NCBI RefSeq assembly: GCF_000377645.1
Contig: NZ_KB898499.1
Coordinates: forward strand, 1-41,454
DNA length: 41,454 nucleotides
Source of the DNA: Thiomonas sp. FB-6
GTDB lineage: Bacteria; Pseudomonadota; Gammaproteobacteria; Burkholderiales; Burkholderiaceae_C
Direction: 5' to 3'
Positions 25,844 to 35,526 of the stretch are shown here, one piece after another (within the stretch, counting starts at the first letter, position 1; each line of letters opens with the position of its first letter). The position numbers and the translations under genes were made by a program. The notes beneath the pieces were generated by a model, which saw only the letters and a list, made by a program, of their open reading frames with translations, did no database searches and was not told the origin of the DNA.

Positions 25844-28471
25844 ATGAGCAAAACCCTGGTCATCGCCGAAAAACCCAGCGTCGCACAAGACATCGTGCGC
25901 GCGCTCACCCCGGTCGCGGGCAAGTTCGACAAGCACGACGAGTACTTCGAGAACGAGGGCTACGTCGTGACCTCGGCGGTCGGCCACCTGGTGGAGATCG
26001 GCGCCCCCGAGGCCTTCGAGGTCAAGCGCGGCAAGTGGAGCTTCGCCCACCTGCCCGTGGTGCCGCCGCATTTCGACCTCAAGCCCATCGAGAAGACCCG
26101 CTCGCGCCTGTCGGCGATCGTCAAGCTGCTCAAGCGCAAGGACGTGACCGCGGTGGTCAACGCCTGCGACGCGGGGCGCGAGGGCGAGCTGATCTTCCGC
26201 CTGATCCAGCAATACGCCTCCGCGCGCCAGCCGGTGCGCCGGCTGTGGCTGCAGTCCATGACCCCGCAGGCCATCCGCGACGGCTTCGAGCACCTGCGCA
26301 GCGACGCCGACATGCTGCCGCTGGCCGATGCCGCGCGCTGCCGCAGCGAGGCCGACTGGCTGGTGGGCATCAACGGCACGCGGGCGATGACCGCCTTCAA
26401 TTCGCGCGACGGGGGCTTTTTCCTGACCCCCGTGGGACGCGTGCAGACGCCCACGCTGTCGGTGGTCGTGGCGCGCGAGGAGCAGATCCGCCGCCACGTG
26501 GCGCGGCCCTATTTCGAGGTGCAGGCGCATTTCGCGGCGGCCGCCGGCGGCTACGTGGGCAAGTGGTTCGACCCGGAATTCAAGAAGGACGCCGACGCCG
26601 ACCGCCGCGCCGACCGCCTCTGGGACCGCGCGCAGGCCCAGGCGCTGGTCGACGCCTGCAGCGGCGCGAGCGCCGAGGTGCACGACGAATCCAAGCCGAC
26701 CACGCAGATGTCGCCGGCACTGTTCGACCTGACCACGCTGCAGCGCGAGGCCAACTCGCGCTTCGGCTTTTCCGCCAAGATGACCCTGGCGCTGGCGCAG
26801 TCGCTGTACGAGCGGCACAAGGCGCTGACCTACCCGCGTACCGACTCGCGCCACCTGCCGGAGGACTACGTCGGCGTGGCGCGCGACACCCTGCACGCGA
26901 TGAGCGACGCGGGCGGGCCGCTGTCCGGTTTCGCGCGGCGCGCGCTGGACCAGGGCTACGTGAAGCCGAGCAAGCGGGTGTTCGACAACTCCAAGGTGTC
27001 GGACCACTTCGCCATCATCCCCACCAACCAGCAGCCGGGCGCGCTGTCGGAGGCCGAGGCCAAGCTATACGACATGGTGGCCCGGCGCTTCCTGTCGGTG
27101 TTCTACCCGGCCGCGGAATTCCTCGTCACCACGCGCATCAGCCGCATCGGCGAGCAGCGTTTCCGCACCGAGGGCCGCATCCTGGTGGTGCCGGGCTGGC
27201 TGGAGATCCACGGCCGCGCGCAGCAGGGCGACGAAGCCGACCTGCCGGCCGTCGCCGCCGGCGAGAAGGTGCTGGCCGAGTCGGTGAACCTGCTCGAGCT
27301 CAAGACCCGACCGCCGGCGCGCTATACCGAGGCCACGCTGCTCAGCGCGATGGAAAACGCCGGCAAGATGGTCGACGACGAGGACTACGCCGAGGCCATG
27401 GCCGGCAAGGGCCTGGGCACCCCGGCCACGCGCTCGTCCATCATCGAGGGCCTGCTGGCCGAGCAGTACATGATCCGCGAGGGGCGCGAACTGGTGCCCA
27501 CCGCGAAGAGCTTCCAGCTCATGACCTTGCTGCGCGGCCTGGGCGTGGAGGAGCTGACCAAGCCGGAGCTCACCGGCGAGTGGGAGCACAAGCTGGCGCA
27601 GATGGAACGCGGGCAGATGCCCCGCGACGCCTTCATGCACGAGATCGCGCAGATGACCGAGGCCATCGTGCGCCGCGCCAAGGAGTTCAACCGCGACAGC
27701 GTGCCGGGCGACTACGCCACGCTGGGCACGCCCTGCCCGAACTGCGGCGGCGTGGTGCGCGAGAACTACCACCGCTTCGCGTGCACCCAGTGCGATTTCT
27801 CCATCGGCAAGCACCCGGGCGGGCGCAGTTTCGAGCTGTCGGAGGTGGAGCAGTTGCTGGAGCACAAGCACCTGGGGCCGCTCAGCGGATTCCGCAGCAA
27901 GATGGGGCGCCCCTTCTCCGCCGAACTGCGCCTGGGGCGTGAAGGCGGCAGCGGCCAGTACAAGCTGGAGTTCGACTTCGGTCAGGCGGCTCCCGGCGAA
28001 TCCTCCGAGGCGCCCGATTTCAGCGCCCAGGAGCCGCTGGGCGCCTGCCCGAAATGCGGCGGCCGCGTGTTCGAGGCCGGCAGCTCCTACGTCTGCGAGC
28101 ACAGCGTGGGGGCACAGCCCAGCTGCGACTTCCGCACCGGCAAGATGATCCTGCAGCAGCCCGTCGACGCCGCGCAGCTGCGCAAGCTGCTGGTGGACGG
28201 GCGCACCGACCTGCTCGACGGCTTCGTCTCGGCGCGCACGCGACGCAAGTTCAAGGCCTTCCTGGTGCGCCAGCCCGACGGCAAGGTGGGCTTCGAGTTC
28301 GCCCCCCGGCCGGGCGGCCCCGCGGCGAAGGGCGGCGCCGCGCGCAAGAGCGCGGCGGCCAAGGCGCCCGCCGCCAAGTCCGCTGCTGCGAAGACCACCG
28401 CCACGAAGACCGCGGCTGCCAAGGCCCCGGCGGCGAAAAAAGCCCCGGCGGCGCGCAAGACCCGCGGCTGA
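25844..28471 (+). CDS. topB: DNA topoisomerase III
   Basis: Type IA topoisomerase that relaxes and decatenates DNA through a 5'-phosphotyrosine link. The 875-residue product starts MSKTLVIAEKPSVAQDIVRAL (TOPRIM). ACDAGREGELIFRL is the acidic metal site. Catalytic Tyr330 lies in LTYPRTDSRHLP. Two cysteine clusters toward the C-terminus (CPNCGG and CTQC, then CPKCGG and further Cys) are zinc fingers. The last 50 or so residues are Ala/Lys-rich repeats resembling histone H1 tails, likely for extra DNA contact. It is convergent with the sensor kinase gene. Confidence 0.95.
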   Translation: MSKTLVIAEKPSVAQDIVRALTPVAGKFDKHDEYFENEGYVVTSAVGHLVEIGAPEAFEVKRGKWSFAHLPVVPPHFDLKPIEKTRSRLSAIVKLLKRKDVTAVVNACDAGREGELIFRLIQQYASARQPVRRLWLQSMTPQAIRDGFEHLRSDADMLPLADAARCRSEADWLVGINGTRAMTAFNSRDGGFFLTPVGRVQTPTLSVVVAREEQIRRHVARPYFEVQAHFAAAAGGYVGKWFDPEFKKDADADRRADRLWDRAQAQALVDACSGASAEVHDESKPTTQMSPALFDLTTLQREANSRFGFSAKMTLALAQSLYERHKALTYPRTDSRHLPEDYVGVARDTLHAMSDAGGPLSGFARRALDQGYVKPSKRVFDNSKVSDHFAIIPTNQQPGALSEAEAKLYDMVARRFLSVFYPAAEFLVTTRISRIGEQRFRTEGRILVVPGWLEIHGRAQQGDEADLPAVAAGEKVLAESVNLLELKTRPPARYTEATLLSAMENAGKMVDDEDYAEAMAGKGLGTPATRSSIIEGLLAEQYMIREGRELVPTAKSFQLMTLLRGLGVEELTKPELTGEWEHKLAQMERGQMPRDAFMHEIAQMTEAIVRRAKEFNRDSVPGDYATLGTPCPNCGGVVRENYHRFACTQCDFSIGKHPGGRSFELSEVEQLLEHKHLGPLSGFRSKMGRPFSAELRLGREGGSGQYKLEFDFGQAAPGESSEAPDFSAQEPLGACPKCGGRVFEAGSSYVCEHSVGAQPSCDFRTGKMILQQPVDAAQLRKLLVDGRTDLLDGFVSARTRRKFKAFLVRQPDGKVGFEFAPRPGGPAAKGGAARKSAAAKAPAAKSAAAKTTATKTAAAKAPAAKKAPAARKTRG

Positions 28472-28517
28472 GCGCGGCGGTGGCGCCAGGGCCGGGCGCC
28501 GCGCCCGCGGCGCCGGC

Positions 28518-30002
28518 TCAGGAGGGCTCGGCCCCGGGTGCAGGCGCTCCCGGGAACTGCACCCGCACCACCAGCCCGGGGCAGGCCGGGTCGGCGCTCA
28601 TCGGGTTGTCGTCCAGGCTCATCGCGGCGGTGTGCTGGCGCGCGATCTCCTGCACGATGCACAGGCCCAGGCCGCTGCCGTCGTGCCCGGTGCCGAGCAC
28701 GCGGTAGAAGGGCCTGAACACCATCTCCCGCTCGGGCGGCGCGATGCCCAGCCCGGTGTCCTCCACCCCCAGCATCACCTGCTCGTCCAGCTGGCGCAGG
28801 CGCACCGCGACGCCTCCGCCCGGGGGGGTGTAGGCGATGGCGTTGTCCAGCAGGTTCTTCGCCAGTTCCTGCAGCAGCATGGGATTGCCCCGCACCCACA
28901 GCGCGTGCTCGGGGGCATCGAATTCCAGCTCCAGGGACTTGGCCAGCGCCATCGGAGCCAGTTCCTGCAGCGCGTCGCGCACCGGCTGGCGCAGGTCCAG
29001 CAGCACCGGGCTGCGCTGCGCCAGCACCCCCTGGTTCTCGGCGCGCGCCAGCGCCAGCAGCTGGTTCACCAGGCGGGTCGTGCGCACCACCGAGACCTCG
29101 ATCTGGCGCAGGCTGGTGCGCAGTTCCTCCGGGTTGGTCTGGCGCTGCGCCAGCTCGGCCTGCATGCGCAGCCCGGCCAGCGGCGTCTTGAGCTGATGCG
29201 CGGCGTCGGCGATGAAGCGCTTGCGCGTGTGGATGGAATGCTCCAGGCGCCCCAGCAGGCTGTTGATGGAGTCCACCAGCGGGGCGATCTCCTCCGGGGC
29301 CTCGCGCTGGTCGATGGGGCTGAGGTCGTCGGGGCGCCGCCGCCGGATGCGCGCCTGCAACTCGTCCAGAGGGATGATGCCCTGGCCCAGCCCGAACCAC
29401 ACCAGCAGGATGGAGATCGGCACGATGACGAATTGCGGCAGGATCACCCCGCGGACGATGTTGCGCGCCAGTTCCGAGCGCTGCTGCAGTCCCTCGGCCA
29501 CCTGCACCAGCAGCAGGCCCGCATGAGGCGCCGGCACCCAGCGCCAGGCGATGCGCATGCGTTGCCCGCCCACGTCGGCGTCGCGCAGGTGCGCGGCGCC
29601 GTCGCGCGGCCACTGCGCGTCCGGCGCGTCGGGCAGGCGCGGGTCTCCGGCCAGCACGCGGCCGTCGCCGGCACGCAACTGGGTCAGCAGCCCGCCGGGG
29701 GGCTGGGTGCCCGCCACGGCGCTTTCGCGCGGCAGCGTGGCCCCGGAACTCTCCACCCAGGCGGCGATCACACCCAGCCGGCGCTGCAGGCCCTGGTCGA
29801 AAGGCTGCGTGGCGATGGCCTGCGCCACCAGGAAGGTGATGCCGATGGCCAGCGGCCACACCAGCAGCAGAGGCACCAGCATCCAGTCCAGGATCTCGCC
29901 GAACAGCGAGCGCTGGCGCCGCAGCTTGGGGCCGGCGCCGGGATCCCCGGCCGCGGGCGCCTCGGCGGCGGCCGCCACGGGCGTGGTGGCGCCCACGGAC
30001 AT
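28518..30002 (-). CDS. Sensor histidine kinase, TctE/QseC-like
   Basis: This is the membrane sensor of a two-component system, and its response regulator gene lies 3 bp upstream. The 494-residue product has TM segments at about 41-60 and 185-204 with a periplasmic domain of about 120 residues between. A HAMP-like segment follows, then the phosphoacceptor His269 in DAAHQLKTPLAGL. The N-box is NLLDNAIAYTP, and the ATP-lid motifs are VEDTGLGI and GSGLGLCIV. The stimulus is unknown; TctE-like kinases often sense carboxylates. Confidence 0.93.
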   Translation of the reverse strand: MSVGATTPVAAAAEAPAAGDPGAGPKLRRQRSLFGEILDWMLVPLLLVWPLAIGITFLVAQAIATQPFDQGLQRRLGVIAAWVESSGATLPRESAVAGTQPPGGLLTQLRAGDGRVLAGDPRLPDAPDAQWPRDGAAHLRDADVGGQRMRIAWRWVPAPHAGLLLVQVAEGLQQRSELARNIVRGVILPQFVIVPISILLVWFGLGQGIIPLDELQARIRRRRPDDLSPIDQREAPEEIAPLVDSINSLLGRLEHSIHTRKRFIADAAHQLKTPLAGLRMQAELAQRQTNPEELRTSLRQIEVSVVRTTRLVNQLLALARAENQGVLAQRSPVLLDLRQPVRDALQELAPMALAKSLELEFDAPEHALWVRGNPMLLQELAKNLLDNAIAYTPPGGGVAVRLRQLDEQVMLGVEDTGLGIAPPEREMVFRPFYRVLGTGHDGSGLGLCIVQEIARQHTAAMSLDDNPMSADPACPGLVVRVQFPGAPAPGAEPS

Positions 30003-30005
30003 GGC

Positions 30006-30734
30006 TCAGGCGACCTGTGCCGGCTGCCCGCCGGCGCCCGGCGCGGCCGTGTCGCCCGCGCGCGAGCCGACGATGCGCTCCAGGCAGTAGCCCAGCCCGC
30101 GCACCGTGGCGATGCGCACCGGACCGGTCTCGATCTTCTTGCGCAGGCGGTGTATGTACACCTCGATGGCGTTGGTGCTGACCTCCTCGCCCCACACGCA
30201 CAGGTGGTCCACCAGCTGGTCCTTGCTGACCAGGCGCCCGGCGCGCTGCAGCAGCACCTCCAGCAAGGCCAGTTCCCGCGCCGACAGGTCGACCACGCGC
30301 TCGTCCAGCATCACCACGCGCCCCGACAGGTCCACGCTGAGCGGGCCGTGGCGGATCACCGAACTGGTGGCGCCCATGCCGCGGCGGGTCAGCGCGCGCA
30401 CCCGCGCCTCCAGCTCGGCCAGCTCGAAGGGCTTGGCCATGTAGTCGTCGGCGCCGAGGTCCAGGCCGCGCACCTTGTCCTCCAGGTTGTCGGCGGCGGT
30501 GAGGATGAGCACCGGAAGGCTGTCGCCGCGGCTGCGCAGGCGCTTGAGCACCTCGAAGCCCGACAGGCGCGGCAGGCCCAGGTCGAGAATCAGCAGGTCG
30601 AAGCTGCCCGAGTGCAGCGCATGGTCGGCGCTGAGGCCGTCGCCCACCTGGTCGACGGCGTAGTGGCTGGCGCGCAACGAGCGGGTCAGGCCGTCGGCCA
30701 GGACCTGGTCGTCCTCGGCGATCAGGATGCGCAT
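30006..30734 (-). CDS. OmpR-family response regulator
   Basis: The DNA-binding partner of the adjacent sensor kinase. The ATG at 30734 gives MRILIAEDDQVLADGL and 242 residues; the open frame extends upstream into dacB but is not coding there. The phosphoacceptor is Asp51 (LILDLGLPR), with Lys101 in KPFELAEL. The winged-helix effector domain includes LSARELALLEVLLQRAGR, VEVYIHRLRKKI-type (here NAIEVYIHRLRKKI) and VRGLGYCLE. The pair belongs to the QseB/TctD group. The kinase start is 3 bp from this stop, so the two are probably translationally coupled. Confidence 0.95.
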   Translation of the reverse strand: MRILIAEDDQVLADGLTRSLRASHYAVDQVGDGLSADHALHSGSFDLLILDLGLPRLSGFEVLKRLRSRGDSLPVLILTAADNLEDKVRGLDLGADDYMAKPFELAELEARVRALTRRGMGATSSVIRHGPLSVDLSGRVVMLDERVVDLSARELALLEVLLQRAGRLVSKDQLVDHLCVWGEEVSTNAIEVYIHRLRKKIETGPVRIATVRGLGYCLERIVGSRAGDTAAPGAGGQPAQVA

Positions 30735-30832
30735 CGCGGTCTCCTCCCTCCCGGATCGGCAGCTGCTGGCGGCTGCTCGCGCCATTCTAGAAGCTGGCGG
30801 GCGGCCCCGGGACGGAGCGCGCCGGCGGCTTC

Positions 30833-32287
30833 TCAGCCGTGCTCCAGCAGCGCCTGCAGCGCCGGCCAGGCCTGCTCGGCGCGCGGGTCGTTGACCAGCG
30901 CCACCACGCTGCGGCGCCGGCCGTCGTCGCCCTGCAGGTAGCCGGCCAGGCCGAGCACGCCGTCGAGGGTGCCGGTCTTGGCATGCAGCATGCCGCGCAG
31001 CCTGCCGCCCAGGCGTCGGCGCAGCGTGCCGTCCTCCCCCGACAGCGGCAGCGAGGCCACGAACTCGGGCATCAACGGTCCGCGCCAGGCCGCGCCCAGC
31101 AGGCGGTCGAGGTCGCGCGCGCTGATGCGCGCCACGCGCGACAGCCCGCAGCCGTTGTCCAGCACCAGGTCGGGCATGGCCAGGCCCTGCGCGTCCAGCC
31201 ACTGCTGCACCACCTGCGCGGCACGGCCGAAATCCGCCGGTGCCAGCCCCGCATGCAGCGCCAGGGTCAGGAACACCTGCTGCGCCATCACGTTGTTGCT
31301 GTACTTGTCGATGTCGCGCACCAGCACCGCCAGCGGCTCGCTCTCCCAGGTGCTCAGCAGGTGCGCGCCCGGCGGAATGCGCCCCGACACCACGGTGCCG
31401 GTCCATTCGATGCCGGCATCGCGCAGCACCGCGCCGAGCACGGCCTGCACGAAGTCGTCGGCGGGCATCAGCGCGGCCAGGTTCCAGTCCATCTCGCCGC
31501 ATTCGGGGCTCCAGCTGCCCTGCAGGTCGGGAGCCAGGGTCTGGCTGAAATCCGGGTGCAGGCGCGCGTCCGGCGAGCCGCAGGCTCCGGGCTCCAGGCG
31601 CGGCAGGCGCGGCGCGAAGCCGTGCAGGGGCGGCTCGGTCCAGGCCCGCACCGCGCCGCCCTGCGCCTCCATGTGCATTTGTACGCTACCGAAGCCGACG
31701 AGGAAGGCGTCCGGCCCCACGTTGTAGGGAGCCAGCGGCCGGCCGTCGAACTGCGCGGGGTCGTGCGGCGGAAGGTTGAAGGCGCTGCGGTCCACCACCA
31801 CGTTGCCGGCGATGCGCCGCAGCCCCAGCCCGCGCAGGCGCAGCGCCAGGCGCCACAGGTCCTGCGCCATCAGGTGCGGGTCGCCGCTGCCGGCGAAACC
31901 CAGGTCGCCGGCCAGCACTCCGTCCTGCAGCGGGCCGATGGCGTAGACCGGGGTGCGCCAGCGGTAATCCGGCCCCAGCAGGTTCAGCGCCGCGTACATG
32001 GTCACCAGCTTGAGCACCGAAGCCGGGCTGCGCGGCGCATCGGACTGCCAATCCACCAGCGCCGTGCCCAGGCGCAGGTCGCGCAGCACGAAACTGCAAT
32101 GCGCGGGGTCGATGCCGGCGGAGTGCAGCGCCAGGCGCACCGGGCGCGGCAGCGCCAGCACCGCCGGCAGTGCGCTGGCGCCGCCGGCCGCGCCGGCCAG
32201 CGCCAGCCCGGCCGCAGCGCGCCCCGCGAGCAGCATGGCGTGGCGCCGGCGGGGGTCGGGCAGGGGGCGGTTCGGTGGCATGGACAT
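30833..32287 (-). CDS. dacB: D-alanyl-D-alanine carboxypeptidase/endopeptidase (PBP4 type)
   Basis: A low-molecular-mass class C penicillin-binding protein that trims peptidoglycan in the periplasm. The ATG at 32287 gives 484 residues. An arginine-rich segment (PRRRHAMLLAGRAAAG) precedes a hydrophobic signal sequence ending near ASA. The SxxK motif is SVLK in SPASVLKL, the SxN motif is in KYSNN and the KTG motif is in HAKTGTLDGV. All three are present, so the enzyme is probably active. It is 98 bp upstream of the response regulator gene on the same strand and divergent from tsaB. Confidence 0.92.
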   Translation of the reverse strand: MSMPPNRPLPDPRRRHAMLLAGRAAAGLALAGAAGGASALPAVLALPRPVRLALHSAGIDPAHCSFVLRDLRLGTALVDWQSDAPRSPASVLKLVTMYAALNLLGPDYRWRTPVYAIGPLQDGVLAGDLGFAGSGDPHLMAQDLWRLALRLRGLGLRRIAGNVVVDRSAFNLPPHDPAQFDGRPLAPYNVGPDAFLVGFGSVQMHMEAQGGAVRAWTEPPLHGFAPRLPRLEPGACGSPDARLHPDFSQTLAPDLQGSWSPECGEMDWNLAALMPADDFVQAVLGAVLRDAGIEWTGTVVSGRIPPGAHLLSTWESEPLAVLVRDIDKYSNNVMAQQVFLTLALHAGLAPADFGRAAQVVQQWLDAQGLAMPDLVLDNGCGLSRVARISARDLDRLLGAAWRGPLMPEFVASLPLSGEDGTLRRRLGGRLRGMLHAKTGTLDGVLGLAGYLQGDDGRRRSVVALVNDPRAEQAWPALQALLEHG

Positions 32288-32452
32288 GGCGTGGGTGGGG
32301 GCGCGGGCGAGGTGCCGGGGACGGCCCGATGCTAATGCCGCGGGCGTGGATGGATGCGCCCGCGCGGCTACACTGCACAGGCTCGGTGCGGGCTGCGCGC
32401 CGGGACGCATCCCGCGGCGCCGGATGCCCCGCATTTCTCCGTTCGAACTCCC

Positions 32453-33223
32453 GTGAATTCCCCGTCGATCGTGCTCGCCTTCGATTCCAGCACCGAGTGG
32501 CTTTCGGTGGCGCTGGACCTCGGCGACGGCCGCGTGCTGCAAGGCACCGAGCCGGGAGGCGCGCGCGCCTCGCAGCGCCTGCTGCCGCTGGTGGGCGAAC
32601 TGCTCGCCCAAGCCGGCCGCACGCTGGCCGAGGTGGGGCTGATCGGCTTCGGCGCCGGCCCCGGCGCCTTCACCGGCCTGCGCGCCGCCTGCGCGGCCGC
32701 GCAGGGCCTGGCGCGCGGCCTGCGCTGCCCGGTGGTGCCGGTGCCCACGCTGCTGGCGGTGGCCGCCGCGGCCGAGCCCGCGCTGCGCGACGGCTGCGTG
32801 CTGGCGGCCGACGACGCGCGCATGGGCGAGCTGTACTGGGCCCGCGCCGAATGCGCGGCCGGAAGCTGGCGCCTGGCCGGGCCCTCGCACGTGCAGTCGC
32901 CGCGCGATGCCGCGGCCTGCTGGCGCCGGGAATTCGGCGACGACCCGGGCGCGCTGCCCCTGTGCGGCAACGCCTGGGTCGAGCACACGCAGGCCCTGGG
33001 CGAGGCGCTGGGCGCCGGCTGGGCCCCCGCCTTGAGCGCGGCGCGAACGGTGGCGCCGCAGGCCGCCGCGGTGGCGGCGCTGGCGCGCGCCGCGCATGTT
33101 CGCGGCGAGAGCGTGCAGGCGGCCGACGCCCGCCCGCTGTACGTGCGCGACAAGGTCGCGTTGACCAGCGACGAGCGCGCACGCGCCAAGGCCGCCGCGG
33201 CGGCGTCGAAGTCCCCGGCATGA
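32453..33223 (+). CDS. tsaB: tRNA t6A biosynthesis protein TsaB
   Basis: TsaB is the scaffolding partner of TsaD and TsaE for threonylcarbamoyl-adenosine at position 37 of tRNAs. The start is the GTG at 32453, giving (V)NSPSIVLAFDSSTEWLSVAL and 256 residues. GAGPGAFTGLRAACAAAQGLA is the family signature. The TsaB-type loss of the metal-binding histidines of TsaD is consistent. The stop overlaps the rimI ATG (ATGA), so the two are coupled. Confidence 0.93.
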   Translation: MNSPSIVLAFDSSTEWLSVALDLGDGRVLQGTEPGGARASQRLLPLVGELLAQAGRTLAEVGLIGFGAGPGAFTGLRAACAAAQGLARGLRCPVVPVPTLLAVAAAAEPALRDGCVLAADDARMGELYWARAECAAGSWRLAGPSHVQSPRDAAACWRREFGDDPGALPLCGNAWVEHTQALGEALGAGWAPALSAARTVAPQAAAVAALARAAHVRGESVQAADARPLYVRDKVALTSDERARAKAAAAASKSPA

Positions 33224-33720
33224 TTCAGGTCGCCCGCACCGGCCTGCGCGAAATGCGCATGAGCGACCTCGACGCCGTCATGGACATCGAGGTGCGCGCC
33301 TACGAGTTCGCCTGGAGCCGCGGCAATTTCGCGGATTCGCTGGCCGCCGGCTACGTCGCCCAGGTGCTGTGCGACGAAAGCGGCGACATGCAGGGCTACT
33401 ACGTCGCGCTGGCCGGCGTGGAGGAAATGCACCTGCTCAACATCACGGTCGAGCCGCGCCTGCAGGGGCAGGGCATCGGCCTGCAATTGCTCGACGGCGT
33501 GGTGCTCAGCGCCACGTTGCACGGGGCCGCGCTGCTGTGGCTGGAGGTGCGCCCCAGCAACCAGCGCGCGCTGCGCCTGTACGAGGGCTACGGGCTGCAC
33601 CCGGTGGCACGCCGGCGCGCCTACTACCCGGCCCTGGTGGACGGCAAGCCTGGGCGCGAGGACGCCATCGTCATGTCCTGCCCGGTGGAGACCCTGCGCC
33701 GGCGCCGGGGCATGGACTGA
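33220..33720 (+). CDS. rimI: Ribosomal protein S18-alanine N-acetyltransferase
   Basis: A GNAT acetyltransferase that modifies the N-terminus of S18. The ATG at 33220 overlaps the tsaB stop. The product is 166 residues, somewhat longer than E. coli RimI. The acetyl-CoA motif LLNITVEPRLQGQGIGLQLL (QxxGxG) and the LWLEVRPSNQRALRLYEGYG block are clear. Pairing of tsaB and rimI is common in proteobacteria. Confidence 0.92.
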   Translation: MIQVARTGLREMRMSDLDAVMDIEVRAYEFAWSRGNFADSLAAGYVAQVLCDESGDMQGYYVALAGVEEMHLLNITVEPRLQGQGIGLQLLDGVVLSATLHGAALLWLEVRPSNQRALRLYEGYGLHPVARRRAYYPALVDGKPGREDAIVMSCPVETLRRRRGMD

Positions 33721-33731
33721 AGGTGCCCACG

Positions 33732-34661
33732 ATGCCCCACCCGCTGCTCGACCCGCGCCGCCTGGCCATGCTGCACGCACTCGGCCTGGAACAGGCCTGG
33801 GTGCCGCGCGACGCGCTGGACCCGGCCGAACTGGCCGCGCTGCTGCCGCCGCTGCCCGGCGCCGCCGCGGCACCCACGCCTCAGGGCCGTCGCGCGCAGG
33901 TCTCCGACGCGCCCGGCGCAACCCGCGGCACGCCCGCCCGCGACGCCCCGCCGGCTGCCACCGAGCGGACCGAGCGGACCGAGCGGACTGAGCGAGGGCA
34001 TGGCGCGCCGGTGCCGCCCCGCGAGGCGCCGGCCGCGCGGGCCACGCCCGCGCCGGTGAACGAGCAGCGCCTGCAGCAGGTGCGCTCGCTGGCCTGGGAA
34101 CCGCTGCAGGCCTTCACCCACGACTGCCGCGCCTGCAAGCTGGGCTCGATGCGCCACCACGCCGTGTTCGGTGTCGAGCACCCGCAGGCGCGGGTGATGG
34201 TGGTCGGCGAGGCCCCGGGCGCCGAGGAGGACCGCATCGGCGAACCCTTCGTGGGGGCGGCAGGCAAGCTGCTGGACAACATGCTGCGCGCCTGCGGGCT
34301 GAGCCGCGCCGGAGAGGATCCGGTGCGTACCGTGTACATCGCCAACGTCATCAAGTGCCGGCCGCCCGGCAACCGCAACCCCGAGCCCGACGAGATCGAG
34401 CAGTGCCTGCCCATCCTGCAGCGCCAGATCGAGCTGGTGCGCCCGCGCCTGCTGCTGGCCCTGGGGCGCTTCGCGGCGCAGGCCCTGACCGGAAGCGCCG
34501 AGCCCATCGGACGCCTGCGCCAGCGCGCCTGGGACTGGCACGGCACGCCGCTGGTGGTCAGCTACCACCCCGCCTACCTGCTGCGCACGCCGCAGGACAA
34601 GGCCAAGGCCTGGGCCGACCTCTGCCTGGCGCAGGACCTGCTCGAAGGGCAGGGCGCCTAA
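33732..34661 (+). CDS. Family 4 uracil-DNA glycosylase
   Basis: An iron-sulfur uracil-DNA glycosylase that removes uracil from DNA. The ATG at 33732 gives 309 residues; a GTG at 33723 is less likely. A low-complexity N-terminal part (about 1-110) precedes the catalytic domain. That domain has CRACK (two cluster cysteines), GEAPGAEEDRIGEPF, KCRPPGNRNPEPDEIEQC with two more, and SYHPAYLLR. The four cysteines fit a 4Fe-4S cluster. The N-terminal region contains Thr-Glu-Arg repeats encoded by a 9-bp tandem repeat. pyrF follows after 9 bp. Confidence 0.92.
   Translation: MPHPLLDPRRLAMLHALGLEQAWVPRDALDPAELAALLPPLPGAAAAPTPQGRRAQVSDAPGATRGTPARDAPPAATERTERTERTERGHGAPVPPREAPAARATPAPVNEQRLQQVRSLAWEPLQAFTHDCRACKLGSMRHHAVFGVEHPQARVMVVGEAPGAEEDRIGEPFVGAAGKLLDNMLRACGLSRAGEDPVRTVYIANVIKCRPPGNRNPEPDEIEQCLPILQRQIELVRPRLLLALGRFAAQALTGSAEPIGRLRQRAWDWHGTPLVVSYHPAYLLRTPQDKAKAWADLCLAQDLLEGQGA
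33960..33995 (+). repeat. 9-bp tandem repeat encoding Thr-Glu-Arg
   Basis: ACCGAGCGG is repeated three times, followed by a fourth diverged unit ACTGAGCGA. The repeats are in frame in the glycosylase gene and add a charged stretch in its unstructured N-terminal part. Copy number could vary by slippage without frameshift. Confidence 0.85.
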
Positions 34662-34670
34662 AATCCGCGC

Positions 34671-35495
34671 ATGCGCTTCCTCGACCAATGGCTCGCCGCT
34701 TGCCGGCGCAACTCCAGCCGCCTGTGCCTGGGCCTGGACCCCGAACCCGAGCGCCTGCCGGCGCCGTGGACCCACGACACCTCGCGGTTTTTCGATTTCT
34801 GCGCAGCCGTGGTCGACGCCACGGCCGACCTGGTCTGCGCCTACAAGCCGCAGATCGCGCATTTCTCGGCCGTCGGGGCCGAGGCGCAGCTCGAGCGCCT
34901 GATCCGCCACATCCGCGAGAACGCGCCCGGCGTGCCGGTGATCCTCGACGCCAAGCGCGGCGACATCGGCTCCACCGCGCGGCACTATGCGCGCGAGGCC
35001 TTCGAGCGCTACGGCGCCGACGCGCTGACCGTCTCGCCCTTCCTCGGGCGCGATTCGCTGGACCCGTACATGGAGGCCTACCCCGAGCGCGGCCTGTTCG
35101 TGCTGTGCCGCACCTCCAACCCCGGCAGCGACGACCTGCAGGCGCTGGGGCTGCGCGACGCCGAGGCGCCCGGAGAACGCCTGTTCGAGCGCGTCGCGCG
35201 CCTGGCCGCCGGCCCCTGGAACCGCAACGGGCAGCTCGGCCTGGTCACCGGCGCCACGCGCCCGCAGGACATCGTCGCGGTGCGCGCGGTGGCGCCCGAC
35301 CTGCCGCTGCTGATCCCTGGCGTGGGTGCGCAGGGCGGCGACCTGGAGGCCACCGTGCGCGCCGCCGGCGACCGCTTCCTGATCAACGCCTCGCGCAGCG
35401 TGCTGTACGCGGCGCCCGGCAGCCAGTTCGCCGCCGCCGCGCGCGACGAGGCCGAGCGCCTGCGCGACACCATGGCCGAGCTCGCGCCCCTTTGA
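34671..35495 (+). CDS. pyrF: Orotidine-5'-phosphate decarboxylase
   Basis: The last step of de novo UMP synthesis. The 274-residue product is the longer type 2 form. [13 protein letters not shown] is near 18-30, and the catalytic DAKRGDIG is at 93-100 with Lys95 and Asp98. NPGSDDLQ and [22 protein letters not shown] complete the barrel. It is 9 bp after the glycosylase gene and 31 bp before moaC. Confidence 0.95.
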   Translation: MRFLDQWLAACRRNSSRLCLGLDPEPERLPAPWTHDTSRFFDFCAAVVDATADLVCAYKPQIAHFSAVGAEAQLERLIRHIRENAPGVPVILDAKRGDIGSTARHYAREAFERYGADALTVSPFLGRDSLDPYMEAYPERGLFVLCRTSNPGSDDLQALGLRDAEAPGERLFERVARLAAGPWNRNGQLGLVTGATRPQDIVAVRAVAPDLPLLIPGVGAQGGDLEATVRAAGDRFLINASRSVLYAAPGSQFAAAARDEAERLRDTMAELAPL

Positions 35496-35526
35496 AGCTC
35501 CCGGAATCCTTCGCCTCGCCCGCCCC

